A model generated the notes under the pieces. The model was not told the DNA's origin and did no database searches. It saw nothing but the letters and a program-made list of their open reading frames with translations. A stretch of 8,441 nt of DNA from Lonsdalea britannica (GTDB lineage Bacteria > Pseudomonadota > Gammaproteobacteria > Enterobacterales > Enterobacteriaceae). Position 1 is the first letter of the stretch, and each line of letters begins with the position of its first letter. A program made the translations under genes and the position numbers. The DNA lies in the NCBI RefSeq assembly GCF_946477055.1, contig NZ_CAMKXG010000161.1:1-8441 (forward strand), read 5' to 3'. Below, one piece after another: positions 1 to 6,254 of the stretch.

Positions 1-182
1 CGCAAAATCGGCTGTCTCCTGAGCAGGCGGTCTATCGCGTGGTGCTGCGGCTGTCGCCGGATAGCCCGGCACCGTCTCAGGTGGTGATCGGCCGGGTCGC
101 CCTGACGGGGGAGTCGCGCAGCTTGTTGGGACGGCTGTGGCTGCGGGTGTCCGCCGTGGCGATCCGCGAGCTGTCATTTTGA
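1..182 (+). CDS. C-terminal fragment, possible HlyD-family secretion adaptor
   Basis: An open frame enters from the left edge (first complete codon at base 3) and ends at TGA 180-182, giving 59 visible residues. The peptide contains a stretch reading VVIGRVALTGESRSLLGRLW and ends in an amphipathic/hydrophobic tail, RVSAVAIRELSF. A beta-rich 'G-x-V-x-L-x-G-E-x-x-S-L-L' segment followed by a short hydrophobic C-terminus resembles the end of HlyD-like periplasmic adaptor proteins of export systems. This is a by-eye resemblance on a short fragment, so the family call is tentative. Codon choice (GC-rich third positions) fits a real gene. It converges on otsA, with a 48-base gap and no convincing terminator. 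Confidence 0.45.
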   Translation, partial: QNRLSPEQAVYRVVLRLSPDSPAPSQVVIGRVALTGESRSLLGRLWLRVSAVAIRELSF

Positions 183-230
183 TCGCGCGACCCCGTCATC
201 CCATATGAGGATCGGCCCTATCCTGCGGCG

Positions 231-1655
231 TCATGCCTGCCGGGGAAAGGTCGCGATCTTTTTTTCCAGACTGTGCTGTTGCCGACAGAGGTCGACCGCC
301 TTTAAATCCGCCAGGAATGACTGGCGCCAGTGGCTGATGTCGTTGCGGTTGATGACCGCCATCATATCGCTGTGACGGGCGATCCGCTCCGCCAACGGCA
401 TGGTTAACGCCTGATCCAGCGCGCTGGCGACCTGATCGCGGTCGTACGGATTGACGATCAGGGCGGCGGTCAGTTCGTTGGCCGCGCCGGCGAATTTAGA
501 CAAAATCAATACGCCCGGATCGTTCGGATCCTGCGAGGCGACATACTCTTTGGCGACCAGATTCATGCCGTCGCGCAGCGGCGTCACCAGCCCGACCTCG
601 GTATAGCGGAAAATTTTCATCAGCAGTCGGCGTTCAAAGTGCTGATTGAGGTAGTACAGCGGCGTCCAGTTCAGCGTGCCGTAGCGGCTGTTGATGCGAC
701 CGGCCTCGGTTTCCAACTGATGGCGAATATCCTGATAGGCCTGTACGTCGCCGCGCGAGGTCGGCGCGATCTGCGTATAGCGGACGTGACCGCGATGCTG
801 TGGATAGTTTTCCAGCAATGATTCGAAGGCCAGGAAGCGTTCGGGCAGTCCCTTGGAGTAGTCCAGGCGCTCCACGGCAATCACGTTCTTCAGATTCACC
901 AGACCGCGACGGGCCTCTTCCAGCTTGGCGGGCAACGGACCTTCGGCCATTTTGCGAATGCTTTCCGGCTCGATGCCGATGGGGTACACCTCGGTGCGAA
1001 ACAGATTGCCGAACGCGCTGTAGGTCTGTTCGCCGACGGTTTTAACGGGCGTCAGCAGGGACAAACTTTCGAGAAATGCCTGCCGATCGTGTTCGGTTTG
1101 GAATCCGAGCAGATCGTATTCGCACAGTTTCTCCAGCAACTCCTCGCAGGGCGGCAGCGCGTTGAAGATATCCGGCGCGGGGAACGGGATGTGCAGGAAA
1201 AAGCCCATGCGGTTATTCAGGCCCAATTGACGGCATGCGGCTCCGAACGGCAGCAGGTGGTAGTCGTGAACCCACAGAATATCGTCCTCTTTCACCAGCG
1301 GCTGCAGGCGCTCCGCCAGCAGCGTATTGACGCGGCAATAGCCTTCCCACGCGCTGCGGTCATAAGACACCAAGTCCAGACGGTAGTGAAAAGCGGGCCA
1401 GAGAACGGTATTGGAGAACTGACAGTAATACTCTTCGTAGTCCGTGTGGCTCAGGTTGAACGAGGCGTAGGTAATGCCGTCGTTTTTCTGTATCTGTAGC
1501 GGCAACGGATCGTCGCTGATGTCTCCGTTCCAGCCGTACCACAGCCCACCGCTGCTTTTGAGCGCATCCAATATGCCGACAGCAAGACCGCCGGCGCTCT
1601 GTCTCTTGCTATCGGGGGCGGCAATTCTGTTCGAGATGACGACTAATCGACTCAT
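231..1655 (-). CDS. otsA: Alpha,alpha-trehalose-phosphate synthase (UDP-forming), OtsA
   Basis: OtsA transfers glucose from UDP-glucose to glucose-6-phosphate to make trehalose-6-phosphate, the first step of cytosolic trehalose synthesis for osmotic and stationary-phase protection. The protein is 474 residues, the same length as E. coli OtsA, and is a GT20 (GT-B fold) enzyme throughout. Visible landmarks are the N-terminal SNR (8-10) and SAGGL (20-24) glycine loop, WPAFHYR (86-92), HDYHLLP (130-136), HIPFP (155-159), VERLDYSKG (261-269) with the phosphate-binding Arg263 and Lys268, and [10 protein letters not shown] (361-370) that binds the nucleotide sugar. The ATG at 1653-1655 is preceded by TAAGGAG whose TAA lies close to the otsB stop, with 4 bases between the genes, so translation is probably coupled to otsB. 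No truncation or frameshift is seen. Confidence 0.98.
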   Translation of the reverse strand: MSRLVVISNRIAAPDSKRQSAGGLAVGILDALKSSGGLWYGWNGDISDDPLPLQIQKNDGITYASFNLSHTDYEEYYCQFSNTVLWPAFHYRLDLVSYDRSAWEGYCRVNTLLAERLQPLVKEDDILWVHDYHLLPFGAACRQLGLNNRMGFFLHIPFPAPDIFNALPPCEELLEKLCEYDLLGFQTEHDRQAFLESLSLLTPVKTVGEQTYSAFGNLFRTEVYPIGIEPESIRKMAEGPLPAKLEEARRGLVNLKNVIAVERLDYSKGLPERFLAFESLLENYPQHRGHVRYTQIAPTSRGDVQAYQDIRHQLETEAGRINSRYGTLNWTPLYYLNQHFERRLLMKIFRYTEVGLVTPLRDGMNLVAKEYVASQDPNDPGVLILSKFAGAANELTAALIVNPYDRDQVASALDQALTMPLAERIARHSDMMAVINRNDISHWRQSFLADLKAVDLCRQQHSLEKKIATFPRQA

Positions 1656-1659
1656 AGCT

Positions 1660-2430
1660 TTAGCTCCTTACCAATGAAATTTTGTTTTCATACATGGCCT
1701 GCTGCTGTGTGAGCCAAAGATGTACCGCGGCGACGTTGGCGAGTCGGTAGCGCGCTTCGCTGGGCCCTGGGCCGACTTTGACGGAAATGCCGCCCAGTGC
1801 GTTCACCTGACGGAATCCGGCTTCGTCGGTGGTATCGTCGCCGATGAAAAGCGGCGTGCGCCCGGCGAAAGGGGGAGATTGCATAAAGGTGTTAATGGCG
1901 GCGCCTTTATTCGCCCCGCGTGGTTTCAGTTCGACCACGCATTTGCCGGTTTGTACGGTCAGCTGCGGATAGCGCTGACAAAGCGACTCCGCCAGCGCCG
2001 TGACTTCCGGCTTATAATCGGGGGCCTGACGGTAGTGCAATGCGAAGGACGCGCCCTTATTTTCCAGTCGACAGCCGGGAAGCGAGGCCAGCCCGCGAGT
2101 TAACGCGTCCTGCAAAGCGCTGACGATATCGTCCGGGAGGGGCGTTTCATGGCGTTGCCCATCAATTTCGCGCCGTTCTGCGCCGTGGATCCCCGCAGCG
2201 GGCAAGACGAGTGGGGCGACCAGCGCGTCCAGCTCTGCAATCGGGCGTCCAGAGATCAACGCCAGCGCGCCATCGTTACCGGTAAAAAGGGTATGCAGCG
2301 TATGACAGATCGCAGGGGGGACGACCACCTGTTCGGGGGTGGGCTGGATCTCGGCCAGCGTGCCGTCGAGATCGAAGAAGAAAGCATAAGCAGCTAAGCG
2401 TAAAGGGGGTTCTGGTGCCTTGTCTGTCAT
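1660..2430 (-). CDS. otsB: Trehalose-6-phosphate phosphatase, OtsB
   Basis: OtsB hydrolyses trehalose-6-phosphate to trehalose and phosphate, completing the pathway begun by OtsA. The 256-residue protein is a HAD-superfamily (Cof/OtsB type) phosphatase. Motif I is DLDGT at 20-24 (nucleophile Asp20, acid/base Asp22), motif II is ISGRP at 59-63, the motif III lysine is probably Lys175 in RGANKG, and motif IV is GDDTTDE at 197-203 for magnesium binding. The cap-domain segments GIHGAE (80-85) and ENKG.SFALHYR (123-134) are typical of the family. The ATG at 2428-2430 has a strong AAGGAGGAG ribosome site (2438-2446 on the opposite strand), 7 bases upstream. It is the first gene of otsBA, the usual enterobacterial order. 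Confidence 0.97.
   Translation of the reverse strand: MTDKAPEPPLRLAAYAFFFDLDGTLAEIQPTPEQVVVPPAICHTLHTLFTGNDGALALISGRPIAELDALVAPLVLPAAGIHGAERREIDGQRHETPLPDDIVSALQDALTRGLASLPGCRLENKGASFALHYRQAPDYKPEVTALAESLCQRYPQLTVQTGKCVVELKPRGANKGAAINTFMQSPPFAGRTPLFIGDDTTDEAGFRQVNALGGISVKVGPGPSEARYRLANVAAVHLWLTQQQAMYENKISLVRS
1664..1670 (-). promoter_or_regulatory. Ribosome binding site of otsA inside the end of otsB
   Basis: On the minus strand TAAGGAG lies 8 bases before the otsA ATG and within the last codons of otsB. This placement supports the 1655 start and translational coupling of the two trehalose genes. Confidence 0.8.
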
Positions 2431-2538
2431 CGTACCGCTCCTCCTTTTGAGAAATTATTTGGAATCTGTTTGGCGTTACGTCAATACTGCGCCTGATAGC
2501 TCCTTTTGCTGATACATGAAAATAAGGCAGTGCCGTTA

Positions 2539-2544
2539 ATTATA
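2539..2544 (-). promoter_or_regulatory. Candidate sigma-S-type -10 element for otsBA
   Basis: Read on the minus strand this is a perfect TATAAT embedded in CTATAATTAA. It has the -13 C and the downstream TAA that mark sigma-S (RpoS) preferred promoters. The position 17 bases further upstream (2562-2567) reads CTGGCG, a poor -35 match, which RpoS promoters tolerate. It lies about 110 bases before otsB. E. coli otsBA is known to depend on RpoS. The element is seen directly; its use by sigma-S here is inference. Confidence 0.55.
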
Positions 2545-2608
2545 GGCAGCGATGAATAATTCGCCAGCTAAATAATGGTTTTTTATCCATGATCTGTGGC
2601 GGTTTTTC

Positions 2609-2629
2609 AACCATGAGTTTCACATGGTT
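2609..2629. promoter_or_regulatory. Perfect inverted repeat, candidate operator
   Basis: AACCATG (2609-2615) and CATGGTT (2623-2629) are exact reverse complements separated by 7 bases, in an AT-rich setting about 190 bases upstream of the lyase start. A partly related half, ATGGTT, occurs at 2575-2580, with CCAT at 2587-2590. A 21-bp dyad of this size could be the site of a dimeric regulator such as a LysR- or GntR-type protein. No regulator gene is in the window, so the binding protein is unknown. Confidence 0.4.
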
Positions 2630-2658
2630 TTAAGGTTTTTTATTGATTATTAAGTCTT

Positions 2659-2687
2659 TTAACGATTTTCCCTCGCCGTTCTATCTT
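2659..2687 (+). promoter_or_regulatory. Alternative sigma-70 promoter candidate for the lyase operon
   Basis: TTAACG (2659-2664) and TATCTT (2682-2687) each match the -35 and -10 consensus at four of six positions and are separated by 17 bases. It lies between the two inverted repeats. It is weaker in its -10 than the TATATT box at 2725-2730 but has better -35 spacing, so either or both may be used. Confidence 0.25.
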
Positions 2688-2700
2688 AGTCTCATACGAT

Positions 2701-2729
2701 ATATAGCCAGCGAATTCAGCGTGCTATAT
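2701..2729. promoter_or_regulatory. Perfect inverted repeat overlapping the -10 region
   Basis: ATATAGC (2701-2707) and GCTATAT (2723-2729) are exact reverse complements with a 15-base spacer. The spacer itself contains CAGCG twice in direct orientation around AATT. The right arm overlaps the extended -10 candidate of the lyase operon. A protein bound here would be expected to occlude or contact RNA polymerase, so this is a plausible repressor or activator site. The dyad is seen directly; the function is inference. Confidence 0.4.
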
Positions 2730-2730
2730 T
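2722..2730 (+). promoter_or_regulatory. Extended -10 promoter candidate for the lyase operon
   Basis: TGCTATATT carries the TGn extension followed by TATATT, five of six matches to TATAAT. No good -35 sits 16-18 bases upstream, which is typical of extended -10 or activator-dependent promoters. Transcription would start near base 2737, giving a leader of about 80 bases before the lyase ATG. Confidence 0.4.
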
Positions 2731-2817
2731 TCTAAGCCAATGCTCTGTTTTCAGCGGTCTTCCCTCCTTTTCCTGGCCTGACCAAAATCTCATTGAACCG
2801 TATGCGAAGAGTAACCT

Positions 2818-4188
2818 ATGGCTTCTCACCCGATTGATTTTCTTCTGATTGGAAACAATTTTGGCACCGCCGAAATGCGCGAGGTATGGTCTGAACGCAA
2901 CCGCCTGGCGCAGCAGATTGAGGTGGAAGTCGCGCTGGCGTGGGTCGAAGGGGAGCTGGAGGTGATTCCTCCGCAGGCCGCGGCGGAAATCGCTGAACGT
3001 GCAGATGCCGCCGCGCTGGATCTCGACGCGTTAGCGCAGGACGCGGCGCGGATGAAACACTCCCTGATGCCGACGATCAACGCGTTGCAGCGGCAGTGCG
3101 GCCCGGCGGGTGAATATATTCACTATGGCGTCACCACGCAGGATATCGTCGATACCGGTACGGTATTGCAGCTGAAGCAGGCATTCCAGATTGTGGTGCG
3201 CGACACCCGGCTCATCGCGCTTGAGCTAAAGCGTCTGGCGCAGAAACACCGGCAGACATTGATGACGGGCCGTACGCACGGCATGCAGGCGCTGCCGACC
3301 ACGTTCGGCTTCAAGCTGGCGGTCTGGCTGGATGAGTTCATCCGGCACCTGCAACGGCTGGAGGAGATTCGCGAACGCGTGCTGGTGGGTAATATCAATG
3401 GCGCGATCGGCACCTATGCTTCGTTCGGAGAGCTGGGGCCTGAGATTGAACGCAGGACGCTGGATCGTCTTGGGTTGAATACGCCGACGATTAGCTGGCA
3501 GTCCGCCCGTGATCGCTTCTCCGAGTTCGCCTCCGTGGCGGCATTAATCAGCGGCACGTTGGGGAAAATCGGCAACGAGCTATACAACCTGATGCGCACT
3601 GAAATCAACGAAATCGAAGAGCCGTTCTCAGCAGGCAAAATCGGCTCCACCACCATGCCGCACAAACGTAATCCCGCTGCGCTGGAGGGATTGGCGAGCC
3701 TCACACCGCCGCTCCTGAAGAGCGTGGCTCTTATCCATGAATCCATGAAGGTAGAGCATGAACGCGACGCCATGAGCTGGCGGGCGGAGTGGATTGCGCT
3801 GCCGGAAATCAATATCTACCTGTCCGCCCAGCTGCAAACCGCGCTGGGGGTTCTGCGCGGCATGTCGGTCAACGAAAGTCAGATGCGGATCAATCTGGCG
3901 CGGCAGGACGGGTTGCTGCAATCCGAGAAAGTCATGTTTGAAATGGGTCAGCGGCTGGGCAAACAGACCGCTCATCATCTGGTGTACGAATGCGCGATGG
4001 CCGCGTTTGAAAACCATCAGCCGTTTAAGACGACGCTGCTGGAGCACCCGGTGCTTTCACAACATCTCAACGCCGACGAGCTGGACAGGTGGCTGGACCC
4101 GACGAACTACGTCGGTCACGCCGTGCTGAAAGTCGATGATGTGATTCGCCATGCGGAACGCGTCGGCCTCCTTACCCTCTCTGCCTAA
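2818..4188 (+). CDS. Fumarase/aspartase-superfamily lyase, PurB/PcaB-like; putative S-(2-succino)cysteine lyase
   Basis: The 456-residue protein belongs to the superfamily of homotetrameric lyases that eliminate fumarate from succinyl adducts (adenylosuccinate lyase, argininosuccinate lyase, fumarase, aspartase, and the cycloisomerase PcaB). The three conserved regions are visible: EYIHYGVTTQDIVDT (99-113, with His103), TGRTHGMQALPTTFG (150-164, with His154), and the signature loop GSTTMPHKRNP (276-286, with catalytic-loop Ser277). A later HERDAMSWRAEW (314-325) resembles the PcaB/PurB 'HER..W.AEW' segment. The start ATG is preceded by a modest GAAGAG site. It is the first gene of an operon with an acetyltransferase, an amino acid importer and a deacetylase, with no purine or protocatechuate genes nearby, so a purine role is unlikely. 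The best inference is C-S cleavage of S-(2-succino)cysteine or its N-acetyl form to fumarate plus thiol. The family call is firm; the substrate is inferred from context. Confidence 0.85.
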   Translation: MASHPIDFLLIGNNFGTAEMREVWSERNRLAQQIEVEVALAWVEGELEVIPPQAAAEIAERADAAALDLDALAQDAARMKHSLMPTINALQRQCGPAGEYIHYGVTTQDIVDTGTVLQLKQAFQIVVRDTRLIALELKRLAQKHRQTLMTGRTHGMQALPTTFGFKLAVWLDEFIRHLQRLEEIRERVLVGNINGAIGTYASFGELGPEIERRTLDRLGLNTPTISWQSARDRFSEFASVAALISGTLGKIGNELYNLMRTEINEIEEPFSAGKIGSTTMPHKRNPAALEGLASLTPPLLKSVALIHESMKVEHERDAMSWRAEWIALPEINIYLSAQLQTALGVLRGMSVNESQMRINLARQDGLLQSEKVMFEMGQRLGKQTAHHLVYECAMAAFENHQPFKTTLLEHPVLSQHLNADELDRWLDPTNYVGHAVLKVDDVIRHAERVGLLTLSA

Positions 4189-4202
4189 AGAGTGAACACG
4201 CC

Positions 4203-4709
4203 ATGAGTCTACGATTTCGCCTGGCCACGTTAGCCGATGACGACGCGTTTTTGGCGCTGACGGCCGCCGCCTATGCGCCGATACGGGCGTTGGGCATCCA
4301 CTTCGACGCCGCGCATGCGGATCTCGAAAGGGTGCGTCGGCATATTCAAAACCACGGCGTTTACGTGATGGAAAAAGACGGGCGTCTGGCTTCCTCCTTT
4401 ACCGTGCGCTATCCGTGGGGGCCGAATCCCGGACCTTACGGGCTGCCGCATCTGGGCTGGTTCGCCACCCATCCGGACTTCAAACAACAGGGGCTGGGCC
4501 GTCAGATGCTGACCTGGCTAGAGCAGGAGATTCTGATCGGTCAGCTCAAGACGCCAGCGGTCACGCTCGGCACGGCTCAGCAGCATCCCTGGCTGTTGGC
4601 GATGTACCAAAAATATGGCTTTGAAACCATTGGGCAGGCCGATTTGGGCAAGGGCCACCTGACTATTTACATGAAAAAAGTGTTTCACCCGCAGCACGAT
4701 GCGCAGTGA
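4203..4709 (+). CDS. GNAT-family N-acetyltransferase, YxeL-like
   Basis: This 168-residue cytosolic protein has the GNAT fold, which uses acetyl-CoA to acetylate an amine. The acetyl-CoA pyrophosphate-binding motif A is seen as HPDFKQQGLGRQML (90-103; the Q-x-x-G-x-G/A element is Q95 to R100). The preceding strand is GWFATHP (85-91), and motif B appears as HPWLLAMYQKYGFE (128-141). A segment PWGPNPGPYGLPH (71-83) lies before motif A and may shape the acceptor pocket. The gene starts 14 bases after the lyase stop with only a weak AGAG-type ribosome site. Length and gene company resemble YxeL/SnaA-type enzymes that acetylate S-modified cysteines in Bacillus. The likely acceptor is the alpha-amine of 2SC or another S-substituted cysteine, which is inference. 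Detoxification of another amine remains possible. Confidence 0.85.
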   Translation: MSLRFRLATLADDDAFLALTAAAYAPIRALGIHFDAAHADLERVRRHIQNHGVYVMEKDGRLASSFTVRYPWGPNPGPYGLPHLGWFATHPDFKQQGLGRQMLTWLEQEILIGQLKTPAVTLGTAQQHPWLLAMYQKYGFETIGQADLGKGHLTIYMKKVFHPQHDAQ

Positions 4710-4741
4710 ACGCAGCACCCTTCGACAAGAGAGGCGTAATG

Positions 4742-5533
4742 ATGAAATTGAAAGCACTGACCCTGTCCGCCGCCGCACTGGCCGCCGCGTTAATCACAGC
4801 CGGGTGCGACGCTCAGAATAGCGGCGACGATGCCAAAGTGTTGCGTATCGGCGCAACGGGTCAGAGTTACCCCAACGCATTTAAACAGGACAACAAACTG
4901 GTCGGGTTCGATGTCGAGGTGGCGGAGGACATTGCTAAAGAGCTGAACTACCGGATTGAGTGGGTAACGGCCGACTTCAGCGGCATTATGGGGCAGTTGG
5001 AAGCGAAAAAGCTGGATACGGTGGCGAACGTGGTGGCGATTACGCCGGTTCGCCAGCAAAAATATGACTTTTCCCAGACGTATGGCTATTACGGCAGTCA
5101 GATCGTCACCCATAAGGAGAATGCCGACATCAATACGCTGGACGATCTGAAAGGGAAAACGGTGGCGGGCGTACTGGGGTCCAACCACGTTAATAATCTG
5201 AAGAAAGCCTTCCCTGACGGCAGTATCACCATCCGTACCTATGAAAACCGCGACGGCGCGATGAGCGACGCGCTGGCGAAACGCGTGCAAGGGTATGTCC
5301 AATCGGGACCGATCCTGCTGGCGGAAATCAACAAGCGCAATCTGCCCTTTAAGCTGGTGGGCGGTCCGCTGGTGGTTGAGTCGGTCGGGTTCCCGTTCCA
5401 TAAGGATGAGAAGGGCGAAGCGCTGCGCAAACAGTTTGACGAGGCGTTGCAGCGGCTACGTGATGATGGTCGTCTGAAAGCGCTGTCCATCAAGTATTTC
5501 GGCGACGATATCACGACGCCCCCCGCTTCCTGA
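4742..5533 (+). CDS. Amino acid ABC transporter substrate-binding lipoprotein, YxeM-like
   Basis: This 263-residue family 3 extracellular solute-binding protein delivers a polar amino acid-like ligand to the permease encoded next. The N-terminus MKLKALTLS plus an Ala-rich core ends in ITAGC (18-22), a lipobox with Cys22, so it is probably a lipoprotein. Asp23 follows, the classic inner-membrane retention signal in enterobacteria. Mature landmarks are LRIGATGQSYPNAF (34-47), GFDVEVAEDIAKEL (55-68, family signature), and ITPVRQQKYDFS (100-111), where Arg104 should grip the ligand alpha-carboxylate. The usual later Asp for the alpha-amine seems replaced in RVQGYVQSGP (181-190). Two ATGs are adjacent (4739, 4742); 4742 is chosen because GAGG at 4731-4734 then sits 7 bases away. 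A GTG at 4706 would add 12 residues ahead of the signal peptide and is unlikely. Ligand: probably 2SC or a related S-substituted cysteine (inferred). Confidence 0.88.
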   Translation: MKLKALTLSAAALAAALITAGCDAQNSGDDAKVLRIGATGQSYPNAFKQDNKLVGFDVEVAEDIAKELNYRIEWVTADFSGIMGQLEAKKLDTVANVVAITPVRQQKYDFSQTYGYYGSQIVTHKENADINTLDDLKGKTVAGVLGSNHVNNLKKAFPDGSITIRTYENRDGAMSDALAKRVQGYVQSGPILLAEINKRNLPFKLVGGPLVVESVGFPFHKDEKGEALRKQFDEALQRLRDDGRLKALSIKYFGDDITTPPAS

Positions 5534-5573
5534 ACCGACTGGAAACAGAGTGGCAAGCCCGCAGGTATGACGT

Positions 5574-6245
5574 ATGAATATTGATTTTGGCTATCTGTTA
5601 AACGTGTTTCCCCAGGTGCTGATGTATGTGCCGACCACGCTGCTGCTGGCGGTGGTATCGATGCTGTTCGCCATTATCCTGGGACTCGCGCTGGCGCTGC
5701 TGCGCGAAAGCCGATTCCTGGTGGTGGTGAAGCTTGTTGAGCTGTATATCTCGCTGTTTCGCGGTATTCCGTCGTTGGTGCAGCTGTTCATTATTTATTT
5801 CGGTTTGCCGCAGCTGTTTCCCGAGCTGAATGGCATGTCGGCGATGTCGGCGGCCATTATCGGTTTCAGCCTGAAAAACTCTGCCTATATGGCGGAGATT
5901 TTCCGCGCGGCGCTGGCTTCGGTCGACCCGGGCCAGACGGAGGCCGGATTGTCGGTGGGGATGAACCGGGCGCAGATCTACGGCCGCATCGTGCTGCCGC
6001 AGGCGTTGTTGAACGCGCTGCCTGCCACCGGCAACACCTTTATTTCGTTGATTAAGGACACGTCGGTCGCTTTCGCGCTGGGCGTCTCCGAACTGTTTGC
6101 CGAGGGCAAGATGATTGCCGCCGAATCGCTGCGTTTCTTCGAAACGTTTTTGGTGGTCGGGCTGGTGTACTGGCTGCTGATCCTCATTTACGCGCGGTTG
6201 CAGGCCCTGCTGGAAAAGAAACTCAGCCATTCGCGTCAGCGATAA
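5574..6245 (+). CDS. Amino acid ABC transporter permease, HisMQ family (YxeN-like)
   Basis: This 223-residue inner-membrane protein forms the translocation channel of the importer, probably as a homodimer because no second permease gene is present. Hydrophobic segments run roughly at 15-43, 52-80, 90-112, 145-172 and 190-213. LFRGIPSLVQLFIIYFGLP (61-79) is the standard HisMQ sequence. The cytoplasmic EAA loop that docks on the ATPase is EAGLSVGMNRAQIYGRIVLP (123-142), with the conserved Glu, Gly and Leu-Pro. The ATG has AGG 8 bases upstream and lies 40 bases after the binding-protein stop. The C-terminus is basic (KKLSHSRQR), fitting a cytoplasmic tail. Length and motifs are ordinary for polar amino acid permeases, and substrate cannot be read from this subunit. 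Confidence 0.95.
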   Translation: MNIDFGYLLNVFPQVLMYVPTTLLLAVVSMLFAIILGLALALLRESRFLVVVKLVELYISLFRGIPSLVQLFIIYFGLPQLFPELNGMSAMSAAIIGFSLKNSAYMAEIFRAALASVDPGQTEAGLSVGMNRAQIYGRIVLPQALLNALPATGNTFISLIKDTSVAFALGVSELFAEGKMIAAESLRFFETFLVVGLVYWLLILIYARLQALLEKKLSHSRQR

Positions 6246-6254
6246 GGAGCGGAC

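Larger units (their letters stand above)
2431..2817. promoter_or_regulatory. Divergent control region between otsBA and the lyase operon
   Basis: This 387-base gene-free stretch is clearly more AT-rich than the flanking genes and separates two divergent operons. It holds the otsB ribosome site, the TATAAT box for otsBA, two perfect 7-bp inverted repeats, and -10-like boxes pointing toward the lyase gene. I see no RNA gene, no insertion-sequence end and no supported small protein gene in it. Confidence 0.8.

Noticed and set aside
208..224. AGGAT/ATCCT inverted repeat between the two convergent genes as a terminator
   Set aside because: The stem is only 5 bp with a 7-base loop and no T tract on either side.
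1089..1499. Plus-strand open frame of 136 codons within otsA
   Set aside because: It is antisense to conserved otsA sequence and shows no motif of its own.
2475..2517. Possible 13-residue minus-strand upstream reading frame in the otsB leader
   Set aside because: No ribosome site precedes the ATG and the peptide has no notable composition. The AAGGAG it contains is not placed before a usable start.
2740..2781. Possible 13-residue leader peptide containing one Cys ahead of the lyase gene
   Set aside because: There is no ribosome site, only a single Cys codon, and no attenuator hairpin with a T tract follows. The start would also nearly coincide with the predicted transcription start.
2818..4188. 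Annotation of the lyase as adenylosuccinate lyase (purB) or carboxymuconate cycloisomerase (pcaB)
   Set aside because: Catalytic motifs are shared by the whole superfamily. The operon partners (importer, acetyltransferase, deacetylase) fit neither pathway, so only a superfamily call with an inferred substrate is kept.
4706..4741. GTG start at 4706 for the binding protein
   Set aside because: It would place 12 polar residues ahead of the lipoprotein signal peptide and overlaps the end of the acetyltransferase gene. The ATG pair at 4739/4742 has a GAGG site and yields a proper signal sequence.
4790..5401. Minus-strand open frame of 203 codons opposite the binding-protein gene
   Set aside because: It has no recognisable domain and lies wholly antisense to a solid lipoprotein gene.
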